Shown here in pieces: positions 9,113-18,214 of a stretch of 42,223 nt of DNA; the stretch's first letter is position 1; every line of letters begins with the position of its first letter. Origin of the DNA: an uncultured Anaerolineales bacterium (GTDB lineage Bacteria > Chloroflexota > Anaerolineae > Anaerolineales > UBA4823); the NCBI GenBank assembly GCA_937968125.1, contig CALBUI010000058.1, positions 1 through 42,223 on the forward strand, written 5' to 3'. Under the pieces are notes generated by a model, which was given only the letters and a program-made list of their open reading frames with translations, made no database searches and was not told the origin of the DNA. A program made the translations under genes and the position numbers.

Positions 9113-9618
9113 TGTTCAGCAAGTCTTTTCGGATAACCATTCCCAGGCATTTTGGAAAATTTATCTTATTGGTTACCATCATCCTACTAGCTGCATGTGG
9201 ATCCCAGGTCGATCCATCCCAACCACCAGAAATTTTCTATGGAGAAGATGTATGTTCGGAATGCGGGATGATCATCAGCGACCCACGCTTTGCAGCCGCA
9301 TATTACACGACTGATGGTGACTCCAAACAATTCGATGATATCGGCGGGATGGCAGTTCACCACGCGGAACATCAAGAACAAATCGCTCAATTTTGGGTCC
9401 ATGATTTCGACACCGAGCAGTGGTTGAAGGCGGATCAGGCTCATTTCGTGATGAGTGACCAGATCCATTCTCCTATGGATTATGGGATTGTCGCATTTTC
9501 AGATCAAGCCCGGGCAATGGAATTTGCCTCGACAAACAATGCCATGGTGATGTCATTCGAGGCAATAATGGACTCATTCTCAGCTGGATCCACCTCTCAC
9601 GAACATTCTGATTCATGA
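9109..9618 (+). CDS. nosL: NosL copper chaperone lipoprotein
   Basis: Lipobox ILLAAC; CSECGMIISDPRFAAAYYTTDGDSKQFDDIGGM; overlaps the nosY stop by 4 nt. Confidence 0.92.
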   Translation: MMFSKSFRITIPRHFGKFILLVTIILLAACGSQVDPSQPPEIFYGEDVCSECGMIISDPRFAAAYYTTDGDSKQFDDIGGMAVHHAEHQEQIAQFWVHDFDTEQWLKADQAHFVMSDQIHSPMDYGIVAFSDQARAMEFASTNNAMVMSFEAIMDSFSAGSTSHEHSDS

Positions 9619-9670
9619 TCTGAGGGTAAAATAAGAACGTAAAATAAATTTCTAATTCTGAGGAGACACG

Positions 9671-10048
9671 ATGAAAAACAACCTTCTAACGATTTTGGCA
9701 ATCTTTATCTTTGCTGCGCTTATTCTGACTGCCTGTGGTGGTTCTTCTGAACCAACGTATTCAGCTGAAGATGTCGCGGCTGGTGGAGTGATATTCGCCG
9801 CCACCTGTTCAGCCTGTCATGGTCCCGATGCAAAAGGGCTACCCAATTTGGGGAAAGACCTCACCACGAGCGAATATATCCGAGATAATGACGATGAAGA
9901 CCTTTTGCAATTGCTGATTGGAGGACGTCCCTCCGGTCATGAGCTCAACACAACTGGCGTGGATATGCCTCCCAGAGGCGGCAATCCTTCCTTATCGGAT
10001 GATGATCTGCGAACGGTTGTTGCTTATATGCGTTCAATCAATCAATGA
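9671..10048 (+). CDS. c-type cytochrome lipoprotein
   Basis: Lipobox LILTAC; single heme motif CSACH; distal Met region VDMPPRGGNPSLSDDDLRTVVAYMRS. Confidence 0.92.
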   Translation: MKNNLLTILAIFIFAALILTACGGSSEPTYSAEDVAAGGVIFAATCSACHGPDAKGLPNLGKDLTTSEYIRDNDDEDLLQLLIGGRPSGHELNTTGVDMPPRGGNPSLSDDDLRTVVAYMRSINQ

Positions 10049-10138
10049 GGGAGTAACCAATGGGAGATGTTCACCCAAAGCGATGGAATTACTAGATCCA
10101 TCCATTAAGTGAAAATCTACAAAATTTTTCCTACACAG

Positions 10139-10170
10139 AAACTGCCTGCAAGTTCAGCAGGCAGTTTTTT
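10139..10170 (+). terminator. Rho-independent terminator closing the nos region
   Basis: AAACTGCCTGC-aagttca-GCAGGCAGTTTTTT. Confidence 0.88.
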
Positions 10171-10280
10171 ATATTAATTATGACAAGAAATTATTATGAA
10201 GGAATTTTAATAGATTCGATTGTAAAATAGAACTAGTAAAAATATTCTCACATTATCGGAGGTCGCCCAGGGAGGAAACC

Positions 10281-10982
10281 ATGAAGAAAATATCAATTCT
10301 CATTTTGGTATTTTCGCTTGCATTTGCATTTCTGATTATCGTTCCAGGTCTGTTAAATAAACCATTCGTGCTCTTCCCAGAAATGAAGATCGCGGATGTG
10401 CTGGATCTTTTCACACCATTAATTATTATTCCGCTCTATTATTTATTGTTCTATTTCGGTTCGAATCAGACCCCTGGATTGCGTCCTACTCTCGTTTTCT
10501 TGTTGTTGGCTGTCCTTTGGGTTGAGGGACATTCAATGCATTTAGCTGCAAACTCTATTGGTCATTGGCTCTCCGAATTGATCAATCAAGATGCTTACCA
10601 GGTGGCACATTTCTACGATGAAGTCCTTAGCCATATCCTCTGGCACCTTGGTGTGATTGCCTTGTCTGCGCAATTAATCTATCGGAATTGGAGATACCCC
10701 CATGAAGTTACTTCCTCAAAAATGCTAACCATCAGCTTTTCCGGATTATTGTATGGCTTGACAATATTCATAATGGGAATCGAGGGTGGTACAGTTGCAT
10801 TTCTCTACCCATTCTCTGTTCTTGCATTTGTTGTCGCATCGATATGGGGATGGGGAAAGTTTCGAAACATGCCAGTGTTAATCTTTTTTCTGGTGGGTTA
10901 CACGTTGTCTACCGTTCTTTTCACTTTCTGGTGGATTTATTGGGGGTACTTTCCTCAATTTTCCGAACTGGGTTGGATCTAA
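10281..10982 (+). CDS. Hypothetical multi-pass membrane protein with clustered His residues
   Basis: 233 aa, about 6-7 hydrophobic segments; EGHSMHLAANSIGHW...HFYDEVLSHILWHLG. Confidence 0.75.
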   Translation: MKKISILILVFSLAFAFLIIVPGLLNKPFVLFPEMKIADVLDLFTPLIIIPLYYLLFYFGSNQTPGLRPTLVFLLLAVLWVEGHSMHLAANSIGHWLSELINQDAYQVAHFYDEVLSHILWHLGVIALSAQLIYRNWRYPHEVTSSKMLTISFSGLLYGLTIFIMGIEGGTVAFLYPFSVLAFVVASIWGWGKFRNMPVLIFFLVGYTLSTVLFTFWWIYWGYFPQFSELGWI

Positions 10983-11013
10983 TCCAGTCCCAATTATTTG
11001 GTACTGAAATTAT

Positions 11014-13437
11014 TCAATTGTTCTCTTCAATCAACTCAGCGACAATATTCTCGAGATCCAGGACTTCTCCCTGTTTAATAGACAGCTGAAATTTTTCACG
11101 GTCCGTTCTGGGTTCTAGGTCTCTCAGGAGAACCCGAGCACTGTCCTTGATGCGCCCTTCAAGAAGCCTGCTCTGGTCGCTGATCGGGTGGTTTATTACA
11201 AACCCCAGCAGTTCAACAGCTTCCTCAATATCTTCCTGCGCAGCTCGTAACCGTGCAAATTCATAGATCAAATTAATTTCGTCGCGCAAGAAACCCATAT
11301 CCACTGTCCCAGCCAGACACTCACGCAAATTTGTTTCAGCTGCGTCTAAATTATTGAGGGATAGATCCACTTTACCCAAGTATTTACTCGATGTTTGAAA
11401 TGAGTATAGGAAACCAGTTGCCCGGGAGATTTCTTTACAACGCTGATAATAACCCCTCGCTTGCTCATAATCTTTTAAGGCTAACGCTGAATGACCCAAG
11501 ACAATTAACGGCAAGGTAGATCCGATTTTGTCTCCGATCTCTTCACAAAGCTCCAGCTGAGATGTAGCCACTTCCCTTGCTTTTTGGTAATTCTCTGCGA
11601 CCAGTGAAGCCATACCTACCCCAAACATGGTAAATGCTACTAGCCACTTCTCTCCAAATTCTGACGCCAAATTGTACATTTCTGACGTAATCTCGAGCTG
11701 CTCTGAAATCCGGTTTTGGAAGTAGCAATTTAAAATCAGGCTATCAATTGCAAAAATAAGCGGCTCGCTTTGTTTTAGGTCTTTCAAAAGCGTTACAGCT
11801 TCTTTTGTGATTTCATACCCGTGATCAGAAAGGTCCAACCAGGCCATGAAGTACCCTTGGAATGACATCGATAAAGCTCTTAATACCAGATCATGCTCAG
11901 TTTCTAACCGGTTACTGGCTCGTGCAGCTTCTGAAAAAAGCTTCATACCAGCCAGGTTCCAACCTCGAATCCAGTGCACAAACCACAATGCCAGGATAAA
12001 TTTATACAATTGGGGGGAATTGCCCTGGCTTAAGTAGTAACTCCAGGCAGCACGCACATTTTCAAGATCGGCCTCGATCTCATCCAGCGCAATCATTTGA
12101 CGATCACTTTTAAGTTGGCGCCAGCGATCGAACATAAACTCTGAAAAGAAACCTGCGTGTGCTTCTTGAGCGGATATTGGTCCCTGGGTACTCTCCTCCA
12201 ATTTTTCTTGAGCATACTGGCGGAGCAATTCATGTACTCTCAATCTACCAGAATCCGGATCTAGGTTCAGGAAAGACTTATTAACCAACCCAACCAGCTG
12301 CTGTAGATTCGCGCCAGAGACCTGCTGGGCAGCATCCCTCGTAAATCCCTTCCGGAAAACTGATAATTTTTTAAAGATCTCCTGCTCTGCGGCGGTCAGT
12401 AAAATCCATGAATGATCAAACACAGAGCGAATACTTCGGTGTCGGATTGGCGCATCCTTCACTTCCGTTACAAGGATATCTATCCCTTTCTTCAGTTCCT
12501 CAATGATTTCCCTTAAACTTAATAGTTGCAGCCAGGCGGCTGACAATTCGATAGCCAACGGCATCCCCTGAACGGTTCTGCTGATCTCTGCGATTAAATT
12601 TACTTCTTCTTGTGATGGATAAAAACCAGGACAAACCTTGTTAGCAGATTGGACAAATAATTTGATGGCATCAAAATCCACCATATTCCCTGTTATTGGC
12701 TGATCCGGTGAGGTCATTCCCCGGATGACGAGGGTTGTTTCACTTCTTAAATTGAGTTTCTCCCGTGAGGTGGCCAGGATCCTCACCTCAGGTGAAGATT
12801 TGATTATTTCAGTGACAATATATACCCCATCCAACATATGCTCGAAATTGTCCATCACCAACAATAAATTCTTGTTTCTTAGATAGCGCAGGAGCTGAAC
12901 TTGAGGACCTTCGTTCGTCGCCATTGGAAAGTTTAAATTTTCAGCAATCGTTTGGATTATGTGGCTTGGAGAATTGATAGATGCAAGAGTAATGAAAAAT
13001 ACGCCATGTTCAAAATCTGATGCCACATCCATCGCTACCCTTAATGCCAACCGCGATTTTCCCATTCCCCCAGGACCGGTCAGGGTCAGTAATCGAGTTT
13101 CTCCAAGCAGCTGTTTGATGTCATTTAACTCTACAATGCGTCCGACAAATGGCGTCGGTTCTGCTGGTAAATTAGATTTAGGTAGTTTGGTTGGAATCTT
13201 GCCATCCGCCAACAATCCCAATTCTCCGGCTCTTTCAACCGCCTGTCTTCGATTCTTGACGTACAGCTTGCTGAGGATGTTGCCGACATAATCCTTGACT
13301 GTTGACTCGGCAAGGTGCAATTGATCTGCTATCTCACGATTCGTCAATCGTTCAGCAAGAAGCTGAAGGACTTCCTGCTCACGCCAGGTCAATTCGTCAG
13401 CAATTAATTCATCCTTAGGTATATCGCCGTTGTTCAT
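11014..13437 (-). CDS. LuxR-type HTH / NB-ARC ATPase / TPR-like transcriptional regulator
   Basis: N-terminal LuxR HTH (LTWREQEVLQLLAERLTNREIADQLHLAESTVKDYVGNILSKL), Walker A GPGGMGKS, VMDNFEH, C-terminal TPR-like helices. Start MNNGD is suggested. Confidence 0.85.
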   Translation of the reverse strand: MNNGDIPKDELIADELTWREQEVLQLLAERLTNREIADQLHLAESTVKDYVGNILSKLYVKNRRQAVERAGELGLLADGKIPTKLPKSNLPAEPTPFVGRIVELNDIKQLLGETRLLTLTGPGGMGKSRLALRVAMDVASDFEHGVFFITLASINSPSHIIQTIAENLNFPMATNEGPQVQLLRYLRNKNLLLVMDNFEHMLDGVYIVTEIIKSSPEVRILATSREKLNLRSETTLVIRGMTSPDQPITGNMVDFDAIKLFVQSANKVCPGFYPSQEEVNLIAEISRTVQGMPLAIELSAAWLQLLSLREIIEELKKGIDILVTEVKDAPIRHRSIRSVFDHSWILLTAAEQEIFKKLSVFRKGFTRDAAQQVSGANLQQLVGLVNKSFLNLDPDSGRLRVHELLRQYAQEKLEESTQGPISAQEAHAGFFSEFMFDRWRQLKSDRQMIALDEIEADLENVRAAWSYYLSQGNSPQLYKFILALWFVHWIRGWNLAGMKLFSEAARASNRLETEHDLVLRALSMSFQGYFMAWLDLSDHGYEITKEAVTLLKDLKQSEPLIFAIDSLILNCYFQNRISEQLEITSEMYNLASEFGEKWLVAFTMFGVGMASLVAENYQKAREVATSQLELCEEIGDKIGSTLPLIVLGHSALALKDYEQARGYYQRCKEISRATGFLYSFQTSSKYLGKVDLSLNNLDAAETNLRECLAGTVDMGFLRDEINLIYEFARLRAAQEDIEEAVELLGFVINHPISDQSRLLEGRIKDSARVLLRDLEPRTDREKFQLSIKQGEVLDLENIVAELIEENN

Positions 13438-13620
13438 GTGTGCCCCTCTCTGATGCACTACGAACGGCTCTCACAACTCGAGTGGTTTCAACAATACCAT
13501 TCTACTGGATTTACCTACTTTTTACCTACCAAATTGGGGATGATTCTGGACAATTTTTCATCTATAGTGTGAGTGTCCGAAAATTTACAGCCGAGATGAA
13601 TTGCAAAAGGAAGGAAAGAG

Positions 13621-14004
13621 ATGTTAGCAGAGAAGACATACCAATCTCCCAAAATTACAGATTTTCAAATGGAGACCTTAAAATCACTGCCAATCCAGAT
13701 TGAAGTTATCCCCGAAGGTGAAATTGACGTCCTGGCAGCATGTTTTTCCTTCAGTACGCCTTGGGCTGATAGACAAGCAGCTGCGGTGAAACTCGGACAA
13801 TCCCAACATCCGGAAGCGCTCCCCATTCTGCTATCTGCCCTGCAGAACGATCCTTTTTGGATGGTGCGGTGCACGATAATTCAGGCTCTGGAGACCATCG
13901 GTGATGCTTATGCCATCCCCACGCTACAAGATGTTGCTGCACATGATGATTTTTCAGCAGTTCGGTCTGCTGCAGGAAATGCCATCAAGAGGCTTGCTAC
14001 GTAG
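13621..14004 (+). CDS. HEAT-repeat protein
   Basis: DRQAAAVKLGQSQHPEALPILLSALQNDPFWMVRCTIIQALETIGDAYAIPTLQDVAAHDDFSAVRSAAGNAIKRL. Confidence 0.8.
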   Translation: MLAEKTYQSPKITDFQMETLKSLPIQIEVIPEGEIDVLAACFSFSTPWADRQAAAVKLGQSQHPEALPILLSALQNDPFWMVRCTIIQALETIGDAYAIPTLQDVAAHDDFSAVRSAAGNAIKRLAT

Positions 14005-14106
14005 AAGAAATATTCAGGCAAATATATATAATTCACCAAGAAATAAGCAACCAAATATTCTTTTATCGAGTTTTATCAAGGCCAGGGTTTCCAAGGATAA
14101 TAAAAA

Positions 14107-14142
14107 AATCCCCCGTCAAATGAGACCTCAAAACGGGGGATA
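14107..14142 (-). terminator. Rho-independent terminator for the minus-strand acetyltransferase-like gene
   Basis: On the minus strand: ATCCCCCGT-loop-ACGGGGGATTTTTTTA. Confidence 0.75.
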
Positions 14143-14171
14143 ATCTTCTATCAAGATTGATATACCTTCGC

Positions 14172-15290
14172 TCACAACTCCTTGATGTAAGCCCTGTGAC
14201 GCTTGTACCATTTAACTCCCACTGCTTCCATATCTGCCATACTTTTTGTATTTGTCTCGTTGACTAACACCAGGTCAGCAGATTCAAAACCATATGCCTT
14301 AATCGTTTTTGCCAGCTCGGTATACAAAAGTACATTAGCTCCCAAGCCCTGGTATTCTGGCAGTAACCCGGCACCATTGACATTTGCCCACTTGGTACGC
14401 CTGCGTTCCATCATCAACCAATACCAGCCAAAGGGCCAGATTCGTCCTTTGCACCTTTGCAATGCTGCGGATAAATCATAATAGGAGATGATGAAACCGA
14501 TTAGCTTTTCATCCTTCATCACACCTTTGACCAGTCCTGGATCAATAATCTGAATGATTGATTCTGCAATCATATCTTTCTCTGCTTCGGATGGAGGATA
14601 GAAGGTATGCGAATCCGCAAAGGCTGTTGCATAAATATCAAAAACTCTCGGTACCCAAAGTCGAATCTCATCTTTATTGTAGAAATGTTTAATCCACATC
14701 CCTCTACGCTGCCTGATCTTCTCGGCTATACGCAGAACACGCTCTGGCATATCATAATCTCCCGGGAGATAACCGGACACATGATCGGTGTCTTTTCTAA
14801 ATCCGGCTGATTTTACAAAATCGTCATAATAAGGAAAGTTGTAAGGAATATTCATCCCCGGTCGATGGTCAAATCCTTCCACCAGCATCCCAGTGGCCTC
14901 ATTGGGAATCAACCCCCTAGGTCCTACTATGGTTTCTAATCCTCTCCCCTGCGCCCACTCAAACGCTTTTGAAAACAAGGCCAGGGCGACAGCCTCGTCA
15001 TCAACCACCTCCAGGTATCCAAAAAAAGCTGCCTTCGAATTTCGATAATCGTTAAAATTTCGGTTTTCCATAACAACCAGGCGTCCAACTACCTGCCCAT
15101 CTACTTCAGCAAGCAAGAAATCCGCCTCTGAATGCTCATAAAATGGATGCTTTTCCCTGTTCAATACTTTCTTGGCTGAGGAGACAAGCGGTGGCACCCA
15201 TTGCTTATTGTTAGCGTAAATTTTGAAAGGTAAATCAACAAACTTATTTACATCCCTTGTATTGTCAGTGTCGATAAAACGAACCTGCAT
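14172..15290 (-). CDS. GNAT-like N-acetyltransferase family protein
   Basis: 372 aa; VDGQVVGRLVVMENRNFN, GAGLLPEYQGLGANVLLYTELAKTIKAYGFESADLVLVNETNTKS resembles GNAT fold motifs. Confidence 0.7.
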   Translation of the reverse strand: MQVRFIDTDNTRDVNKFVDLPFKIYANNKQWVPPLVSSAKKVLNREKHPFYEHSEADFLLAEVDGQVVGRLVVMENRNFNDYRNSKAAFFGYLEVVDDEAVALALFSKAFEWAQGRGLETIVGPRGLIPNEATGMLVEGFDHRPGMNIPYNFPYYDDFVKSAGFRKDTDHVSGYLPGDYDMPERVLRIAEKIRQRRGMWIKHFYNKDEIRLWVPRVFDIYATAFADSHTFYPPSEAEKDMIAESIIQIIDPGLVKGVMKDEKLIGFIISYYDLSAALQRCKGRIWPFGWYWLMMERRRTKWANVNGAGLLPEYQGLGANVLLYTELAKTIKAYGFESADLVLVNETNTKSMADMEAVGVKWYKRHRAYIKEL

Positions 15291-15484
15291 GGTCCCTCCA
15301 GAGGAAGTCTGATTTGGTCTACTATTAAAACAGCAAATCCTAGAATCAGTTACTCATATTTTGTGTGATCTCAGGAATCAGAACAGTGACTGTTGCCTTC
15401 TACAATTTCGAATAAACGAAACATGCACCTCAACGATATAATAATCGATCTGGTGTGTTAGATTGGTATATTACCAAATTTTTT

Positions 15485-16303
15485 TTATGGAACTATAGGA
15501 GGTTCACCAGTAATCCCAGGCGTATATTTAGCTGTTGGGGTTACTGCCAGAGTGGACGATCGAGTCGGATGCGGAGTCGGGGAACTGGCAGGTGGAGGCG
15601 GCGATGTTGGATTGGGGGGGGTATTTGTGGGAGCCGGTAAGGGGGTGTTGGTCGGTACCATAGTCGGTACCATAGTAGGTATCATTGTTGGTGGCAGTTG
15701 GGTGGGTTCAGTAGTATTCGTAGCGTTTTGTCCTGGTGTTGCTGTAGGTGTTTTTGTGTTAGTCGCTACTGGGGGCGGATTTGTCCAAGATGGAGTATCG
15801 GTCGGATTTAGAGTTGGCAAGCTCGTTGAACTAGCAGAGGGTCGGGGAATGGATGTTGCTGTAGATCCCGGTTTATCAGTTGCTGTGGGATTCACGGGCA
15901 CCTCAGTTGTCGGTGTCAATCCGGAGGGGAATGATCCAAAAACCGTGGAGGTAGGCGTAGGTGTTAATGGAATAATTACCGCGATCTCAGGTGATCTGCC
16001 AGTTTCTGGAGGTTTATTAATACCGAGCAAATCCCTGATGATGTCCAAGCCTATTGCTGGTACAGAGTGCATTATTTCATCAACGGAATAATCCGCTTCT
16101 GATAATGAGTGAAGGGAAACAGGTAAGATTCCACTATCACCAGCAGCATTGATCCATTTACCAACCATACCCGAACCCAAACTCAGGATACCAAGAATTA
16201 AGATTAAAGCTAAAACAATTTCCCCACCACCCCAATGGAAAGGTAATCCCCGTCCAAGCTTTCCTTGATAAGATGATAACCTCTCGCCAATAGACTGTTT
16301 CAC
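15485..16303 (-). CDS. Membrane-anchored Pro/Thr-rich low-complexity protein
   Basis: One TM segment (GEIVLALILILGILSLGSGMVG) followed by about 160 aa of PT/PS-rich sequence; 6 bp downstream of the HD-GYP gene. Confidence 0.75.
   Translation of the reverse strand: MKQSIGERLSSYQGKLGRGLPFHWGGGEIVLALILILGILSLGSGMVGKWINAAGDSGILPVSLHSLSEADYSVDEIMHSVPAIGLDIIRDLLGINKPPETGRSPEIAVIIPLTPTPTSTVFGSFPSGLTPTTEVPVNPTATDKPGSTATSIPRPSASSTSLPTLNPTDTPSWTNPPPVATNTKTPTATPGQNATNTTEPTQLPPTMIPTMVPTMVPTNTPLPAPTNTPPNPTSPPPPASSPTPHPTRSSTLAVTPTAKYTPGITGEPPIVP
15651..15686. repeat. 12-bp tandem microrepeat in the Pro/Thr-rich coding region
   Basis: GTCGGTACCATA GTCGGTACCATA GTAGGTATCATT, encoding the PTM(I/V) repeats on the minus strand. 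Confidence 0.85.
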
Positions 16304-16309
16304 GAATTT

Positions 16310-18106
16310 CTATCCTGAGATCTTGTCATCCAGATTTATTCTATCTGCCAGTAAATCGAAAAACGCCTCGACCACTTGTGGATCGAAATGAGAACCTTGA
16401 GAACCCATCAGATAGTCGCATACTTCTTTCTCGGGTAAGGCTTTCCGGTAAGGCCGGTCTGAGCTCATCGCATCCCAGACATCAATTACAGCAAAAATGC
16501 GGGCAGGCAGAGGGATATCATTGCCTGCCAGACCTAGTGGATAGCCGCTCCCATTCCACCATTCATGGTGGCTGTGAGGTATAGGTATGGCCGGGCGTAA
16601 ATATTCAATCGGCCAGAGCAGCTCATACGCAAACTCAGGGTGTTTGCGCATAATTACCCATTCTTCAGGGGTAAGTTCGCCCGGTTTGAGTAATATCTTG
16701 TCCGGGATTCCCATTTTGCCGATATCGTGAAGCAAGGCTCCCCGACGTATGTTCACCAAGTCTTCCCCTTCAAATCCCATCAAAATCGCTAAATCCATGG
16801 TCATTTCCGCTACTCGGCGGGTATGACCTTCTGTCTCTTGATCGCGCAACTCTAAGGCCATTGACCATCCTTCAAGTGTACGGTCATATGCATTTAATAG
16901 ATCGAGCTTAGACTGGTTCAAGCTGGCTACCATTGAATTGAAAGATCGGGTGAGGACAGTAACTTCATCATGACCTTTTGGCTCCACCTGGACCTGAAGA
17001 TTCCCACTGGCAACTTGCTTTGAGGCATCAGCCAGATTTCGTAAAGGCCTGGTAATAATGCTGGCAATATAGACTCCTAATAATAAAACCAACAGCAGCA
17101 TCAAGGTTGCCAAACCGGTGATCTGCAGCCGAGTCGCGTTACTGGCTCGTACCAGGAAAGTACGGGGTAAGGAGACGCCGATCAAACCCAGGTCTTCATT
17201 TCCACGACCTTCCCAGGGTCCTAAGATTTCTTCATAATCGATATTGCTGATGTTTAACCCGCGCCGGTTGCTAATATTACGCGTGTAACTCCCTTGGTCC
17301 TGATTAATCAGAATTTCTTCCGCTGTGGAAACATCCAACACCGAGGGGTCAAAAAAAGTACTGTCGAATGGAGTGCCGCGAGTATCATAAACGGTTGCCT
17401 GGGCTAAAGTTTCATCATGGATTTGTCGCAACAAAGTGTCAAGGGATTTTCCTACCAATATTGCTCCTGTAAATTCCCCTTGATCATTGTAGAGTGGTCC
17501 GGCAACATAGAACAAATTATGACCACTGAATTGCACCAAACCCGAATATTTATCGCCTATCTCATCGACCCGCTCGTCTAAAACTGAGCGGACAAACGGC
17601 ACTCTTGAATAATCAAAATCCGAACTGGTTGAAAAGTCATAATCAGCAAGCGATCCCCCCCGTAAGTGGGTCAACCCCAGGACAAGCTGGCCTTCTTCAT
17701 CGAGGAATGAGACCATCTCATCCCCCTGGTTGACCGTGATTCCCAAGGACAACCCTTTTAGCTTATCAACATCATTCGCATTAACCGCCTCAGGGATACC
17801 TTCTGCGTAGGTAAACAGGCGTAATGAGCGTAGAAGATCATCCTCCTGGCGAACCATCCCCTCCGCGGCAAGTTTTCCACTCTCGATTAACTGGTTCGTG
17901 AATCTCTCATCAATCGTATCGAACACGATCTGTGTAATAACATATGCCGCCCCGATCGCTAATCCGACTGCCAATATCAGAAACGGAACAGTGATTTTTG
18001 CGCGTAACGGGAATTTGACCCGTGGTATCCGGTTCTTTGCATGTTTTCCGTCGGTTGGTAGTTCAACTACTTCAGGGATTAATGAATCGTTGATCATATC
18101 TTTCAC
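16310..18106 (-). CDS. Membrane-bound HD-GYP phosphodiesterase with extracytoplasmic sensor and HAMP domain
   Basis: LLHDIGKMGIPDKILLKPGELTPEEW, IPHSHHEWWNGSGYPLGLAGNDIPLPARIFAVIDVWDAM; HAMP RPLRNLADASKQVASGNLQVQV. Confidence 0.93.
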   Translation of the reverse strand: MKDMINDSLIPEVVELPTDGKHAKNRIPRVKFPLRAKITVPFLILAVGLAIGAAYVITQIVFDTIDERFTNQLIESGKLAAEGMVRQEDDLLRSLRLFTYAEGIPEAVNANDVDKLKGLSLGITVNQGDEMVSFLDEEGQLVLGLTHLRGGSLADYDFSTSSDFDYSRVPFVRSVLDERVDEIGDKYSGLVQFSGHNLFYVAGPLYNDQGEFTGAILVGKSLDTLLRQIHDETLAQATVYDTRGTPFDSTFFDPSVLDVSTAEEILINQDQGSYTRNISNRRGLNISNIDYEEILGPWEGRGNEDLGLIGVSLPRTFLVRASNATRLQITGLATLMLLLVLLLGVYIASIITRPLRNLADASKQVASGNLQVQVEPKGHDEVTVLTRSFNSMVASLNQSKLDLLNAYDRTLEGWSMALELRDQETEGHTRRVAEMTMDLAILMGFEGEDLVNIRRGALLHDIGKMGIPDKILLKPGELTPEEWVIMRKHPEFAYELLWPIEYLRPAIPIPHSHHEWWNGSGYPLGLAGNDIPLPARIFAVIDVWDAMSSDRPYRKALPEKEVCDYLMGSQGSHFDPQVVEAFFDLLADRINLDDKISG

Positions 18107-18214
18107 TCACAATAATCAGCAACCAATATTAGGTTATATTTGACCAAATTTGCATATTTCGCCATTATTATTTTAGCAAAACGCTGGTACCAAAGTACTA
18201 ACAGGATTGTTAGG

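Noticed and set aside
11014-13437. NB-ARC protein as an anti-phage STAND (Avs-like) system
   Set aside because: N-terminal domain is a LuxR HTH, not an effector nuclease/TIR; best read as an ordinary transcriptional regulator.
15552-16091. 179-aa Gly/Val-rich plus-strand ORF
   Set aside because: Antisense shadow of the Pro/Thr-rich minus-strand gene; composition follows from the PT-repeat codons.
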